39,509 nt of DNA from Methylocystis sp. (GTDB lineage: Bacteria > Pseudomonadota > Alphaproteobacteria > Rhizobiales > Beijerinckiaceae). The notes beneath the pieces are model-generated. The model was not told the DNA's origin. It did no database searches and saw nothing but the letters and a program-made list of their open reading frames with translations. Shown piece after piece: positions 27,072 to 36,234 of the stretch. The position numbers and the translations under genes are program-made. The stretch is taken from positions 1 to 39,509 of the forward strand of contig JADCCX010000133.1 in NCBI GenBank assembly GCA_020252485.1, given 5' to 3'. The first letter of the stretch is position 1. Every line of letters starts with the position of its first letter.

Positions 27072-28412
27072 TCAGCTCGCGAATTCCTTCTCCATCTCGC
27101 GGCGGAACTTTACTGCCGCGTCAGTCGGATGATAATCCACATCGCTCCAGCGAAGTCGAGCGCCTGCCGCGATATTCTTGTTCAGCTTGACCTTGTGGGC
27201 GAGGCCGAGCGGAAGATAGCCCTCCTTGAGCGAGGTCTTCGCCGGCGTCTGCTTGCCCCAGACGCAGAAGCCGCCTTCGCCGTCCAGCATCTCACCAGCC
27301 TTGAGCGCGCGCTTGGCCGTCGCCACCACATCGGAGTTGAAACAGATCGGCGCGCCGGTCGGCTCCTTCCGGAGCGCCGCGGATGCGACGGAAAGGCCAA
27401 GCTCCAAACCAATCATGTGGGTGGGCCGGTAGAGCGCCGCGTACTTGCCGCTGGCGTCCTGCAGCATGGAATACTCGCGGAAGCACTCCTCGGAATAGGC
27501 GCTGTCGCTCTCGATCACGACATAGGTGCCCATGACGAGGCTGTGCGGCACGTCTTTTCCGTCGCGATAGACAGACGACGTGACCTCGGTGACGCCCTTC
27601 CTCTCCAGCACGCCGCCATCGGCCTTCGGCTTGCAGATCTCGGCATGCTCGAACCGCGTGGCGGGCGGGAACGACAGGCCCTCGGTCTGGCTTTCGAGCC
27701 CCGTCGCATTGCACACCGCCGTCATCTCGATGCCGGACTTCGTGCCGTCCACGAAGGAGTTGAACATCTTCGGGTTGATCGACTGCCGGTCGCGGATCTT
27801 GAGATACTGGTCGAGGATCTCCCAGACCGTCTCTGGCGTCGACTGATGATAGGTCGGCATGTAGCGCGTGCCCTTGCCCGCCGACACGACCTTGAAGCCT
27901 GTCGCGCGCGCCCAGTCCACGTGCTCGGCGATGAGCGCCGGCTGGTCGCCCCAGGCCAGCGAATAGACGACGCCCGCTTCCTTCGCCCGCATGTTAAGGA
28001 GCGGACCGGCGCAGGCGTCCGCCTCGACATTGACCATAACGATGTGCTTGCCGTTGGCGATGGCGCGCAGCGCGAAGCGGATGCCCGCTCCCGGGTCGCC
28101 GGTGGCCTCGATGATCACCTCGATGCCGGGATGGTCAATCACGGGATCGCCGTTGTCGGTTATCATGGTCGAGCGGTTCTTCAGCGCTTCGTCCAGCGAC
28201 TTCGCGGCGTATTGCTCCGCCGGCCAGCAGGCGGTCTTCAGCTGGGCGTGAGCCCGCGCCGTGTTGATGTCCGCCACGGCGACGATGTGCATGCCGTCTG
28301 TCGAGCGGGCCTGGCTGAGGAACATCGTACCGAACTTGCCGGCGCCTATGATGCCGACGGTGACGGGCCGTCCCGCCGCCTTACGCTCCAGAAGCATGCG
28401 ATGGAGATTCAT
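27072..28412 (-). CDS. NAD(P)-binding oxidoreductase with C-terminal SAF domain (homoserine-dehydrogenase-like)
   Basis: The product has 446 residues from ATG 28412, ten bases after GGAAGGA. A Rossmann motif VGIIGAGKFGTMFL lies at ~19-32. A dehydrogenase core of the Gfo/Idh or homoserine dehydrogenase type follows (VIIEATGDPGAGI, VMVNVEADA), then a SAF-like end (LPLGLAHKVKLNKNIAAGA, ~395-413) as found in SAF proteins such as NeuB and FlgA. Such proteins are often misnamed as flagellar. It leads the minus-strand run with the TRAP genes and is divergent from the LysR gene. The substrate is unknown. A role on a branched sugar or its acid is inferred. Confidence 0.8.
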   Translation of the reverse strand: MNLHRMLLERKAAGRPVTVGIIGAGKFGTMFLSQARSTDGMHIVAVADINTARAHAQLKTACWPAEQYAAKSLDEALKNRSTMITDNGDPVIDHPGIEVIIEATGDPGAGIRFALRAIANGKHIVMVNVEADACAGPLLNMRAKEAGVVYSLAWGDQPALIAEHVDWARATGFKVVSAGKGTRYMPTYHQSTPETVWEILDQYLKIRDRQSINPKMFNSFVDGTKSGIEMTAVCNATGLESQTEGLSFPPATRFEHAEICKPKADGGVLERKGVTEVTSSVYRDGKDVPHSLVMGTYVVIESDSAYSEECFREYSMLQDASGKYAALYRPTHMIGLELGLSVASAALRKEPTGAPICFNSDVVATAKRALKAGEMLDGEGGFCVWGKQTPAKTSLKEGYLPLGLAHKVKLNKNIAAGARLRWSDVDYHPTDAAVKFRREMEKEFAS

Positions 28413-28558
28413 GGTTACTTCGTCCTTCCCTTGCGCCCGATCTGGCGACAATATCAGGCCTCTTTACGTGAGCCTGTTTCCATTAGGCATTGGCTAACAT
28501 GCGCCATTTACAGCGAAAAGCGAATTGACAGCAGGTTATCAATTAGGAAAATTCACGA

Positions 28559-29479
28559 ATGGATCTGCAGATGCCGCCACTTCAGTGGCTACTCACCTTC
28601 AATGCGGTGATGGAAGAGGGCAGCTTCGCCGCGGCCGCACGCCGGCTCAATCTGACACCATCGGCGATCAGCCATCAGATGCGGGCGCTGGAGCATCGGC
28701 TTGGCTTGAAGCTCTTCCTGCGAGAACGACGCATCGTCACGCCCACGGAGGAGGCGACGACCTACGCGGCATCAATTGCAGAGAGCTTCTCGCGGCTCGC
28801 CACCGCCACCAACCGTCTCGTCGCCAGCGGCGCGTCGCGCCGGGTGCCGATCCACTCCTCGCCTAGCTTCGCCACCCTCTGGCTGACGCCGAGGCTCGGC
28901 GGGTTTCTGGTTGAGCATCCGGCCATCGACGTCACGCTCTTCGCCAGCCACGAGCCGGCGCGGCTTGGTCAGGATGGAATTCTGATCGACATCCAGTACG
29001 CTCGGGCTGTGCCCGAGAACTGCGAGGCGTTCGAAATTGGCGAGGAGTTGATCGTGCCGCTCGCGAGCCCTGCTTTCATGCGCGAGCAGAATCTCGCAAG
29101 CCCGGAGGACATCGCGCGGGTTCCGCTGATCCATTCGCTCCGCTCCGTCGTCTCCTGGGAGCAATGGGCGGCGCGCCATGCGCCGCGCACGCCGCTGCAT
29201 CCGCGCGGCCTGCAGTTTGATCGTGGGCATCTTGCGGTGGCGACCGCGGTAGCCGGTCTTGGATTAGTGCTGGAATCCACGATCCACGCCGGGCGGCATG
29301 TTGACCGCGGCGAACTCGTCATGCCTTTCGGCAGGCTCGGCATCGCCGTCGTCGCTCACCGCGTGGTATACCGCCGCGAAGACCGCGGCAATCCCGACAT
29401 CAGGGCCTTCATCGACTGGATAAGCCGGGTAACCGCCAAAGAAGCGCAAGAGCCGTTCGACAGCGCACATAAGTCTTGA
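28559..29479 (+). CDS. LysR-type transcriptional regulator, GcvA-like
   Basis: The product has 306 residues. The N-terminal helix-turn-helix spans ~6-65: LLTFNAVMEEGSFAAAARRL, then LTPSAISHQMRALEHRLG. A substrate-binding domain follows, with the GcvA-type features SPSFATLWLTPRLGGF and DILIDIQYA-like strands. The start is ATG 28559, ten bases after AGGA. It is divergent from the oxidoreductase/TRAP run across a 146-base gap, the classical place for a LysR operator. It is probably the regulator of the catabolic block, with a pathway intermediate as inducer. Confidence 0.93.
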   Translation: MDLQMPPLQWLLTFNAVMEEGSFAAAARRLNLTPSAISHQMRALEHRLGLKLFLRERRIVTPTEEATTYAASIAESFSRLATATNRLVASGASRRVPIHSSPSFATLWLTPRLGGFLVEHPAIDVTLFASHEPARLGQDGILIDIQYARAVPENCEAFEIGEELIVPLASPAFMREQNLASPEDIARVPLIHSLRSVVSWEQWAARHAPRTPLHPRGLQFDRGHLAVATAVAGLGLVLESTIHAGRHVDRGELVMPFGRLGIAVVAHRVVYRREDRGNPDIRAFIDWISRVTAKEAQEPFDSAHKS

Positions 29480-29704
29480 TCCTCAAGAACGGCTTTCCCT
29501 CGGGTGCAAAGTCGGCGCCAGGAGATCGATGCCAGATTTGCGCGGATCAGGTGATGACGTTCTCGCGGTTCGCAGGTCTGGTCCAGTGATGAGTTTGAAT
29601 GGGCCGACGGCCTGTCGTGATTGGGACTACGCTTGCATACCCTGAAAGCCAAGCCATCCAAACGCTGCGACACCAGTTCTGTCCAGCGAAACGCGCCCTT
29701 GCAG

Positions 29705-30256
29705 TCACCCCGCGACCATCTCTTTGGCCGCAGCGACGATCATGCTCGGCCGCATGAAGCAGACCTCTTCCAGCGTCGGCGCGAAAGGCACCGGAATGCG
29801 CGGCGAGGCGAGCCTGCGCACCTTCGCGGCCGAATGTTCAGCGATCGTCGCCGCCACCTCCGCGCCGAAGCCGGAAGCGCCAACGCCCTCCTGAACGACC
29901 AGCGCCCGGCCCGTTCGGGCGGCCGAGGCGAGCACGGCCTCGCGGTCCCATGGCCAGGGCGTCCGGAGATCGAGCAGGTCGGCCTCGATCCCCTGGGACG
30001 CCAGCGCACCCGCGGCCTCGATCACAGGCCGCGTGCCGACCAGCGCCGCGCCAAGACCCGCACCCATGATGGTCGACTCAGCGATGGGCGTGTTGACAAC
30101 GCGCGCCGCGCCGAACTCCTGGAAGAGGCCCTTGTATTGCGCGAAGATGCCGCCGGCCTGGACATCCTCGCCCAGCACCCAGATTGTTGGGTCCCGCCGC
30201 ATCTCGTCCGCGAGCGTGCGCGCCACTACCTCACCCATGGTGATCGCATTGCTCAT
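29705..30256 (-). pseudogene. TPP-dependent dehydrogenase E1 beta subunit with large in-frame internal deletion
   Basis: The frame starts MSNAITMGEVVARTLADEMR at 30256, overlapping the alpha gene stop (ATGA), and codes for 183 residues. E1 beta subunits have about 325-340. Residues 1-80 follow the family through GEDV, NTPIAESTIMGAGLGAAL and GTRPVIE. Residue 81 onward jumps directly to the C-terminal domain (ALASQGIEADLLDLRTPWPW, then GFGAEVAATIAEHS, VPFAPTLEE). About 150 residues, including most of the pyrimidine-domain core, are missing at ~30016, but the frame is kept. It may be expressed but is unlikely to form an active site. Confidence 0.85.
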
Positions 30257-31239
30257 CGCGCGGCCTCCAATGCTGGAGAGCCGATATCCTGAACGTTGTC
30301 GAAGGCTTCCGCACGAGGAGGATAGGGCGCCTTGCGGGCGATGTCCTGCGCCCGGGCGATCTCGGCCTCCACTTCGGCGTCGATCACATCCGCCGCGGCC
30401 GCCGCATCGCCAAGCTGCCCACGCGTCACAAGCAGCGGATCGCGCTTGAGCGCCGCGTCGAGATCCTCCTGCTTGCGGTAGGCTGCGGGATCGATCGAGA
30501 CATGACCGCTGAAGCGGTAGGTCCGGCACCACAGGAACCGAGGCCCGCCCCCTGCGCGCATCTCGCCAACCAAGCGCTCCGCCGTCGCCTTCACCGCGAT
30601 GACATCGTTGCCGTCCACGCGCTCGCCCGCCACGCCGCAGGCCTGGGCCCGCGCCAGCGGTCCTGGCCCGGCGGTGGTGGTGCTGCTGTGCGTGAAGGCG
30701 GAAAAGGTCTTGTCCTCGCAGACGAAAAGCACGGGCAGCCCATAGACCGCCGCCCAGTTAAGCCCCTCCATGAAAGGCCCGCGATTCACCGCGCCATCGC
30801 CGAAGAAGCAAGCCACCACCGCTTGCGACCCGACCAGCCGCAACCCCTGCGCCGCGCCGACCGCGATGGGGATGCCGCCCGCCACGATGCCGTTGGCGCC
30901 CAACATGCCGACCGAGAAGTCAGCGACATGCATGGACCCGCCCTTGCCGCCGCAAAGGCCTCCGACGCGCCCGTAGAGCTCCAGCATCATCCCCTCAAGG
31001 TCTGCGCCCTTGGCGAGGCCATGGCCGTGGCCGCGATGTGTCGAGGTGATGCGGTCATCCCTCGTCAGCGCCGCGCAGACGCCGACCGGCACGGCCTCCT
31101 GGCCTGCGGAGGAATGGATGTATCCCGGAATCTCGCCCGCCTTGTGGGCCGCAACGCAAGTGTCCTCGAACATCCTGATCGTCTTCATCCGCCGATAGAG
31201 ATCAAACAGGTGGTCGGCGGAAAGGTTTGCGGCGGGCAT
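30253..31239 (-). CDS. TPP-dependent dehydrogenase E1 alpha subunit (pyruvate/acetoin dehydrogenase type)
   Basis: The product has 328 residues, full length. Typical E1 alpha motifs are GYIHSSAGQEAVPVGVCAAL (~39-58), STHRGHGHGLAKG (~66-78) and the TPP/Mg motif GDGAVNRGPFMEGLN (~147-161) ending near CEDK. Phosphorylation-loop-like residues THSSTTTAG follow. No E2 or E3 genes are near, so it resembles acetoin-type or stand-alone alpha/beta oxidoreductases. Its beta partner next door is internally deleted, so the complex is probably not functional unless another beta exists. Confidence 0.9.
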   Translation of the reverse strand: MPAANLSADHLFDLYRRMKTIRMFEDTCVAAHKAGEIPGYIHSSAGQEAVPVGVCAALTRDDRITSTHRGHGHGLAKGADLEGMMLELYGRVGGLCGGKGGSMHVADFSVGMLGANGIVAGGIPIAVGAAQGLRLVGSQAVVACFFGDGAVNRGPFMEGLNWAAVYGLPVLFVCEDKTFSAFTHSSTTTAGPGPLARAQACGVAGERVDGNDVIAVKATAERLVGEMRAGGGPRFLWCRTYRFSGHVSIDPAAYRKQEDLDAALKRDPLLVTRGQLGDAAAAADVIDAEVEAEIARAQDIARKAPYPPRAEAFDNVQDIGSPALEAAR

Positions 31240-31534
31240 GCGGAAGGCGGTCCTGACGTGGGGGCCGCAGAAGGTCGCGCGGCGGCGGACTGCGCGTCAA
31301 ACTGCAATCCGGCACTATCAGACAAAACCTGCAATTGCGGTCCACATGTGACGTGATCCCGCTGATTTAGGCCATACTGAGTTTGAGCTTTCCAGCTCCG
31401 CCTGGTGCAGAAATGGGTATCGCTCTACAAAACCGATAAATTGGGTGGCAGCCTCAGCGCCAACTGAAATATGAAGAATTGACCAAGGGAGGGTCGGGTG
31501 TCCCTCCGAGCGCGAACGAATAGAGGGAACACGC

Positions 31535-32329
31535 ATGGGCCAGCAGCCATTTTCCAACCCGCTACGGGCGGGCCTCAAGGCCAAAAAAGAAGCCCTCGGT
31601 GCCTGGGTGACGCTTGAGAGCGCGACTGTCACCGAAGTCGCAGCCGAACTTGGCCTCGATTGGGTCTGCATCGACATGGAACACGGCAGTCTCGATTTCC
31701 GGGATGTGCTGAACCATCTTCGCGCGGCCCGCGGCAGCAATACTGCCGTTCTTGTCCGTGTTCCGACGACAAGCGTCGACAAGATCAAGCGGGCCCTGGA
31801 TCTTGGCGCCCATGGCATCCTCCTGCCGCTGATCCGCAACGCCGATGAGTTGAACGAAGGTTTTGCTCATGCCCGCTATCCCCTTGTCGGCAAGCGTGGT
31901 CTCGGTCATGAGCGCGCCTTGCGCTGGGGCATGGCCATCGAGAGCTATGTGGCCGCAGCGGATTGCGAAACGATGGTCATTCCGGTGATCGAAACGAAGG
32001 ATGCTTCCGACAACATCGAAGGCATTCTCGACGTGGCCGGACTGGAAGCAATCTTCTTTGGACCGTCGGATCTCTCCCAGAGTTGCGGTCACCGTGCCGT
32101 GTGGGAGGGCCCCGGTGTCGCGGCGGATATTCTCCGGATCAAAGCTTTGGCTGCGCAACGCAACATCGCTTCAGGCGTCATTGGCACCAGCGCCGAAGAC
32201 ATTGAGCGGCGACGCCGTGAAGGCTTCGAGATGATCTGCATCGGTTCCGACATCGGGCTGATGATTCGCCAGATGCGCAGCCTGATGGAGCCCATGCGAG
32301 CCATGCCTGCTCGCAAGGGTGGCTATTGA
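31535..32329 (+). CDS. HpcH/HpaI-family aldolase
   Basis: The product has 264 residues, with ATG 31535 eight bases after AGAGGGA. It is a class II (metal) aldolase of the HpcH/HpaI type, which splits or forms 2-keto-3-deoxy acids with pyruvate or similar donors. Visible motifs are VCIDMEHGSLDF (His~50), VLVRVP (Arg), GAHGILLPLIRN, MVIPVIETKDA (Glu metal ligand) and FFGPSDLSQS (Asp). It is divergent from the E1 alpha gene. Its link to the apionate steps is not required by the known pathway, so it may serve another sugar acid. Confidence 0.9.
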   Translation: MGQQPFSNPLRAGLKAKKEALGAWVTLESATVTEVAAELGLDWVCIDMEHGSLDFRDVLNHLRAARGSNTAVLVRVPTTSVDKIKRALDLGAHGILLPLIRNADELNEGFAHARYPLVGKRGLGHERALRWGMAIESYVAAADCETMVIPVIETKDASDNIEGILDVAGLEAIFFGPSDLSQSCGHRAVWEGPGVAADILRIKALAAQRNIASGVIGTSAEDIERRRREGFEMICIGSDIGLMIRQMRSLMEPMRAMPARKGGY

Positions 32330-32385
32330 GGCGAGGCGGCAACCGACCGACTAGCCTCCACCGAACTGGCTGCGGTCGGCTGGTG

Positions 32386-32640
32386 TCACGCGCCGACTGC
32401 GGCCGTCACAATGATCTCGACGAGAACGTCAGGGGCGCCCATCTCGCATCAGGCTGTGGCCCGCGTCGGTGCTGAAACGGGAGCGGTCCAGGCGTTCCAA
32501 ATTTCATTCATGGCGTTGAAATCCCGGGCGAGATCCTTGATCCAGATTTGGGCAGTCAGGACGCGGCTCTTGTCGGTGCCCGCGCGTGCGAGGTGTCCGT
32601 CGGCAGATGATTCGAGACAGTTCAGGCAGTTCCCGAAGAG
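32386..32640 (-). pseudogene. RidA (YjgF) family pseudogene
   Basis: The minus-strand frame reads HLARAGTDKSRVLTAQIWIK, then DLARDFNAMNEIWNAWTAP, then PTRATA, a TGA stop, and CEMGAPDVLVEIIVTAAVGA. This is the C-terminal two thirds of a RidA-family enamine/imine deaminase, with one in-frame stop where a Gln is usual. The 5' part is missing at the border of the IS3 element, which probably inserted into the gene. Confidence 0.75.
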
Positions 32641-32666
32641 AGGCTCTGGCTCATCAGGGTTAGGAT

Positions 32667-33648
32667 TCAAGCGGCTTGCAGGTGATGCTGCAAGCGTCTG
32701 TTTTTGAGCGTTTCGCGCTTGATGCGCTAGCGCTCGGCGAGGATCATCTCGGCCCTCCCGATGTAGACATCGGCCGGGGTGAGATTGTCGAGGCTCTCTT
32801 GGTAGCGGGCATGATTGCAATGCTCGACGAAGGCACTGATCTGCCGTTCGAAATTGCCGGGCAGATAGTAGTTGTTGAGCAGGATGCGGTTCTTCAGGGT
32901 CTGGTGTCAGCGCTGGATCTTGCCTTGCGTCAGCGGGTGATACGGCGCACCGCGCACATGCTCCATGCCCTTGTTGTCGAGCCACTCGGCCAGATCGCCG
33001 GCGACGTAGGACGAGCCATGGTCGCTGAGCAGCCTTGGCCAGTGCAGGAAGGTGATGCGATCAAGCTCTGCAGCTAACAGCGCCAGATCGAGCGTGGCCA
33101 TGACGTCGGATGCACACATGGTGGTGCACAGCCTCCAGGAGACGATGTAGCGCGAGAAGTCGTCAAGCACCTTCAAGAGGTAGTACCAGCCCCAGACTGT
33201 TATCTTGAGATAGGTGAAGTCGGTCTGCCACATCTGGTTGATGGCGGTGGTCTTGCCCTTGAACTCGTTCGCCGCCTTGATCACCAGATAGGCCGGACTG
33301 GTGATCAGATCATGGGCCTTGATCAGGCGATACACCGAGGGATTCTGAAACAAAATAGCGTCTCTCGTCGGTGAAGCGCACCGCCAAAGCGCGTTGCGAC
33401 AGTTCTGGAACATCTAGTACCAGATCGATGATCTGCTGACGGACAGCATCGGGGATGCGGTTCCAGACGCGGTCCGGCCGTGAGCGATGGTCAGCCAGTG
33501 CCTCTGGCCCGCCTTCACGATAGAGCTCATGCCAGCGATAGAAGGTGGCGCAAGGAATGCCGAGCCTGTTCAGCATGCGCTTGGCCGGCAGATGCGATTG
33601 CTCCACCAGCTGGATGATCGCGGCCTTCTCAGATGCAGGGTATCTCAT
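32667..33648 (-). pseudogene. IS3-family transposase orfB, inactive
   Basis: The reading starts MRYPASEKAAIIQLVEQSHL at 33648, with the HTH-like GIPCATFYRWHELYREGG. It shifts frame near 33345-33400 and continues with SVYRLIKAHDLIT and the DDE core: QTDFTYLKI (first Asp), LLSDHGSSYVAGD (second Asp). The third acidic residue is lost, since GKIER reads GKIQR. A TGA replaces the next Trp, and another stop follows further on (ILAER, stop, RIKRET). The element ends at LQAA, stop, near 32667. At least four lesions make it dead. Confidence 0.85.
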
Positions 33649-33815
33649 TCGCCGTCCTCCCCTTCCTCGGTCATGCTTTTTTTGAGCAAGCGGTTTTCCA
33701 GGGTCGGGTCGGCCACGACCTCTTTCGGGCCAATCGATCCACGACGCAGGTTTTTTTACCTCATCCGAGGTCGCAGCACGGGCCACGTCGCCAGCTAGAG
33801 CGGCCACCGATTTAA
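33645..33815 (-). pseudogene. IS3-family orfA, 3' fragment
   Basis: The minus strand reads RRGSIGPKEVVADPTLENRL, then LKKSMTEEGEDGE and stop, the usual end of IS3 orfA. The stop overlaps the orfB ATG (ATGA), and the run of seven A's before AGC is the normal frameshift site. Upstream, AATSDEVK and NLRRGS are separated by one extra A in another A run. The N-terminal HTH is gone. Confidence 0.7.
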
Positions 33816-33829
33816 ATGAACCGCGGGGT

Positions 33830-34112
33830 TCCCAAATCGGCATGAAGCCGATCCAGACCGCCTGCCGGGCGGAGTCCAGCGGACAGGTCGAAGGCCCTTT
33901 CTGTTGATCTGCGCATTCGCGTTGACGAATATGGTGCGTCGCTGCCGCACTGGCTTTGCATCGCGTGCGCGCTGGCAGACAAGGTCCTCGAGACCAAGGC
34001 CTTGCGCGTCTTGCCCTTCAGGTCGCGCCCGAGATTCTTCGCCGCCAAGCGCTTGATGTAGTTGTCGATTGATTCGCTGACCTGTTCCTCGCTGAACCTT
34101 GATCGCCCTTTA
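33830..34112. other. unassigned stretch between the IS3 remnant and umuC
   Basis: No recognisable gene is present. A minus-strand frame (34156-33812) includes EEQVSESIDNYIKRLAAKNL and GRDLKGKTRKALVSRTL, which looks protein-like but matches no family known to me. It may be part of another mobile element whose end cut umuC. Confidence 0.35.
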
Positions 34113-35207
34113 GGTGACCTGTGCAAACGCAAGCGGGTGCGGGTGTTCTCCAGCATTTACGCGCTCTATGGCTCGATGTCCGCTCGGGTGAATGCGGTCT
34201 ACCGGCAGTTCGCGCCACGGGTTGAAATCTACTCGATCGACGAGAGCTTTCTGGGTCTGTCGGATGTTGATCCAAAGACACGCGGCGAACTCGCTTGCGA
34301 CATGCGCGCAACCGTCCAGCAGTGGACCGGCATCCCGACCTGCGTCGGCATTGGGCCGACCAAGACGCTGGCCAAGCTGGCGAACCACATTGCCAAGAAG
34401 AATCCAGAACTGGCGGGAGTATGCGACCTGACCAACGAGGCTGCTCAGCGGTCGTGGATGAAACGGATCGAACTCGGCTAACTCTGGGTTGTCGGAGCCG
34501 CCGGACAGCGCAAGCTGATGGCACTTGGCGCGAAGACTGTCGCTGACGTTGCCCGTCTTGATCCACGCAGCGTGCGCGCTGCCATGACCGTTGTCGGCGA
34601 ACGGCTGATCCACGAACTCAACAATCATGCCTGCATGGAGCTTGAGGAGATTGCACCGACCCGCAAGGGATGTGCTGTGACAAGGTCGTTTGCAAACCGC
34701 GTGACGGAACTGCCTGTTCTGCTCGAGGCGGTCGCCGCCCATGCGACGCGGCTTGGTGAGATGCTTCGGCGTGAGAACCTGGGTACCGACCATGTGACAG
34801 TGTTCTACCACACCAGTCCCCACGACGAGGGACACTACCGGTCTGTGTCGACCACGGTAACGTTGCCCGAAGCAACGAATTGTACGCTGACCCTGATCAA
34901 AGCCGCGCAGTCGGGCGCAAAGCGCATCTGGCAGACGGGTCCCCGCTACGCAAAGGCTGGACTGATCACGACCGACTTGGTGCTGCTCGACCGCGCCCCT
35001 CGCGCCCTGATTGGCGGCTTCAACGTCGGGCGGCAAAGCAAACTCATGGCCGCGCTTGACGCTTGCAACAACCGATGGGGCCGGGGCGCTGTCGTGTCCG
35101 CTGCTGCTGGCATGCCGGACAAGCGATCTTGGGCAACGAAGTTCGAGATGCGCAGCCCGCGGTACACGACAAGGATCGAAGAAATCCCGGTGATACGAGC
35201 TGCTTAA
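34113..35207 (+). pseudogene. umuC: umuC-type Y-family DNA polymerase, 5' truncated with in-frame stop
   Basis: The frame enters the family at DLCKRKRVRVFSSIYALYGS and goes on with QFAPRVEIYSIDESFLGLSD (catalytic Asp-Glu) and CVGIGPTKTLAKLANHIAKK. A TAA at 34479 follows KRIELG. After it the same frame resumes with LWVVGAAGQRKLMALGAKTV, CMELEEIAPTRKGCAVTRSF, and the C-terminal KFEMRSPRYTTRIEEIPV. The first ~55 residues, with the first metal Asp (DCNNFYASCE-type motif), are missing. The gene is dead. It is convergent with the SRAP gene, overlapping by four bases. Confidence 0.87.
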
Positions 35208-35872
35208 AGCTCCGATGATGGATCCCGGCGATCGCCACGCGCCACGATTTGCAATGCATCATCTGGTAGAGGTCTTTGCAACATCTTGGCCTCGGTCCAT
35301 GGCGCGGTCATCCAGGCCTCGCACTCGTCAGGCTCCGTCAGGATCACTGGCATCGCCTTGGGATGCACAGCGCCCACTTCGGCGTTCGGCTCGGTCGTCA
35401 GGAATCCGAATAGATCCGCCTCGACTTCGCCTTCCTTGAGTTTTCGCACGCTACGCCAGTTCGCCGTCCAGATGCCGACGAAGAAGGCGAGCGGTCGGTC
35501 TTCGTGAAGAGCGAACCACACCGGCACCGACTTGCCGTTGGCATCTTTCGTGTTCTCACTGAATGACGTGAACGGCACCAGGCATCGGCTCGCCGGCGAC
35601 AACCATCGTCGCCAATGGGGGCTTGCCGTATTGCGGACGTTGGTCACGCCGGTATCGGTCTTTTTGCCAGCGAGCGCGAAGGCAGGTGACGGCATACCCC
35701 AGCGCGACATGGCCAGCTCGCGCACCCCGTCCACCGCTGTCCGCACAATCGGTGCGGCATAATCTGGAAAGATGCCCGGCATCGGCGGCAGGTTGCCGCT
35801 GTTGTCGCGCATGGCGCGAGAAAGGGCGACATTGGCCTGCAGGCCCTTGGTGAGCGAGTAGAGATTGCACAA
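35204..35872 (-). CDS. SOS response-associated peptidase family (SRAP, YedK/HMCES type)
   Basis: The product has 222 residues. SRAP proteins form a covalent bond between Cys2 and abasic sites in single-stranded DNA. Key residues are present: Cys2 (MCNLYS), Asn81 (NVRNTASP), Glu106 (FTSFSENTK) and His170 (VHPKAMPVILTEPDE). The start codon is TTG rather than the usual ATG, and no good ribosome site precedes it, so expression may be reduced. The neighbour umuC is broken, which fits an SOS-repair pair in decay. Confidence 0.87.
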   Translation of the reverse strand: MCNLYSLTKGLQANVALSRAMRDNSGNLPPMPGIFPDYAAPIVRTAVDGVRELAMSRWGMPSPAFALAGKKTDTGVTNVRNTASPHWRRWLSPASRCLVPFTSFSENTKDANGKSVPVWFALHEDRPLAFFVGIWTANWRSVRKLKEGEVEADLFGFLTTEPNAEVGAVHPKAMPVILTEPDECEAWMTAPWTEAKMLQRPLPDDALQIVARGDRRDPSSEL

Positions 35873-36234
35873 CCCGTATCGTCGCAGCGATCAGGACGTC
35901 GGACAAGCTGAGCTGCTGATCAAATGCTGCGCGAACGACATGCGTCAGACCATGAGCTTCAGAATTCACGTCGATCCTTTTTCGGTTGATCGCAATCACC
36001 GGCACGCGCCAAGCGCTCATTGTTCCAGCCGGGGGAGGGTGACATTTCTATCGGTGACTTACAGCTACTTTTTTTATGACCGCCGTTTTGAAATCGGACT
36101 CTTTGCGCATAGTTGCCATCGGACTCAGGGTGCGCTCGGTTGCGGGCGCGGCGCAATGATCAGGGGTCGCCGCGGCGGAGCTGGTCAGGGTTGCGCAGGC
36201 GCGGCGACCCCGGGTTCAGGAAATTCTCACGGGC
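35873..36234. other. intergenic stretch with probable IS border
   Basis: There is no supported gene. Bases 36040-36090 include GTGACATTTCTATCGG and a T-rich run, similar in flavour to the GACATTTCAAC after the plus-strand transposase piece at 37793. These may be the outer ends of an ISNCY-type element. A weak GC-rich inverted pattern lies around 36165-36215. Confidence 0.35.

Noticed and set aside
26667-28610. Plus-strand frame of 647 codons opposite dctP and the SAF oxidoreductase
   Set aside because: It spans two genuine minus-strand genes and has no recognisable domain or ribosome site.
34110-35036. Minus-strand frame of 308 codons over umuC
   Set aside because: The plus strand reads as UmuC on both sides of one stop codon.
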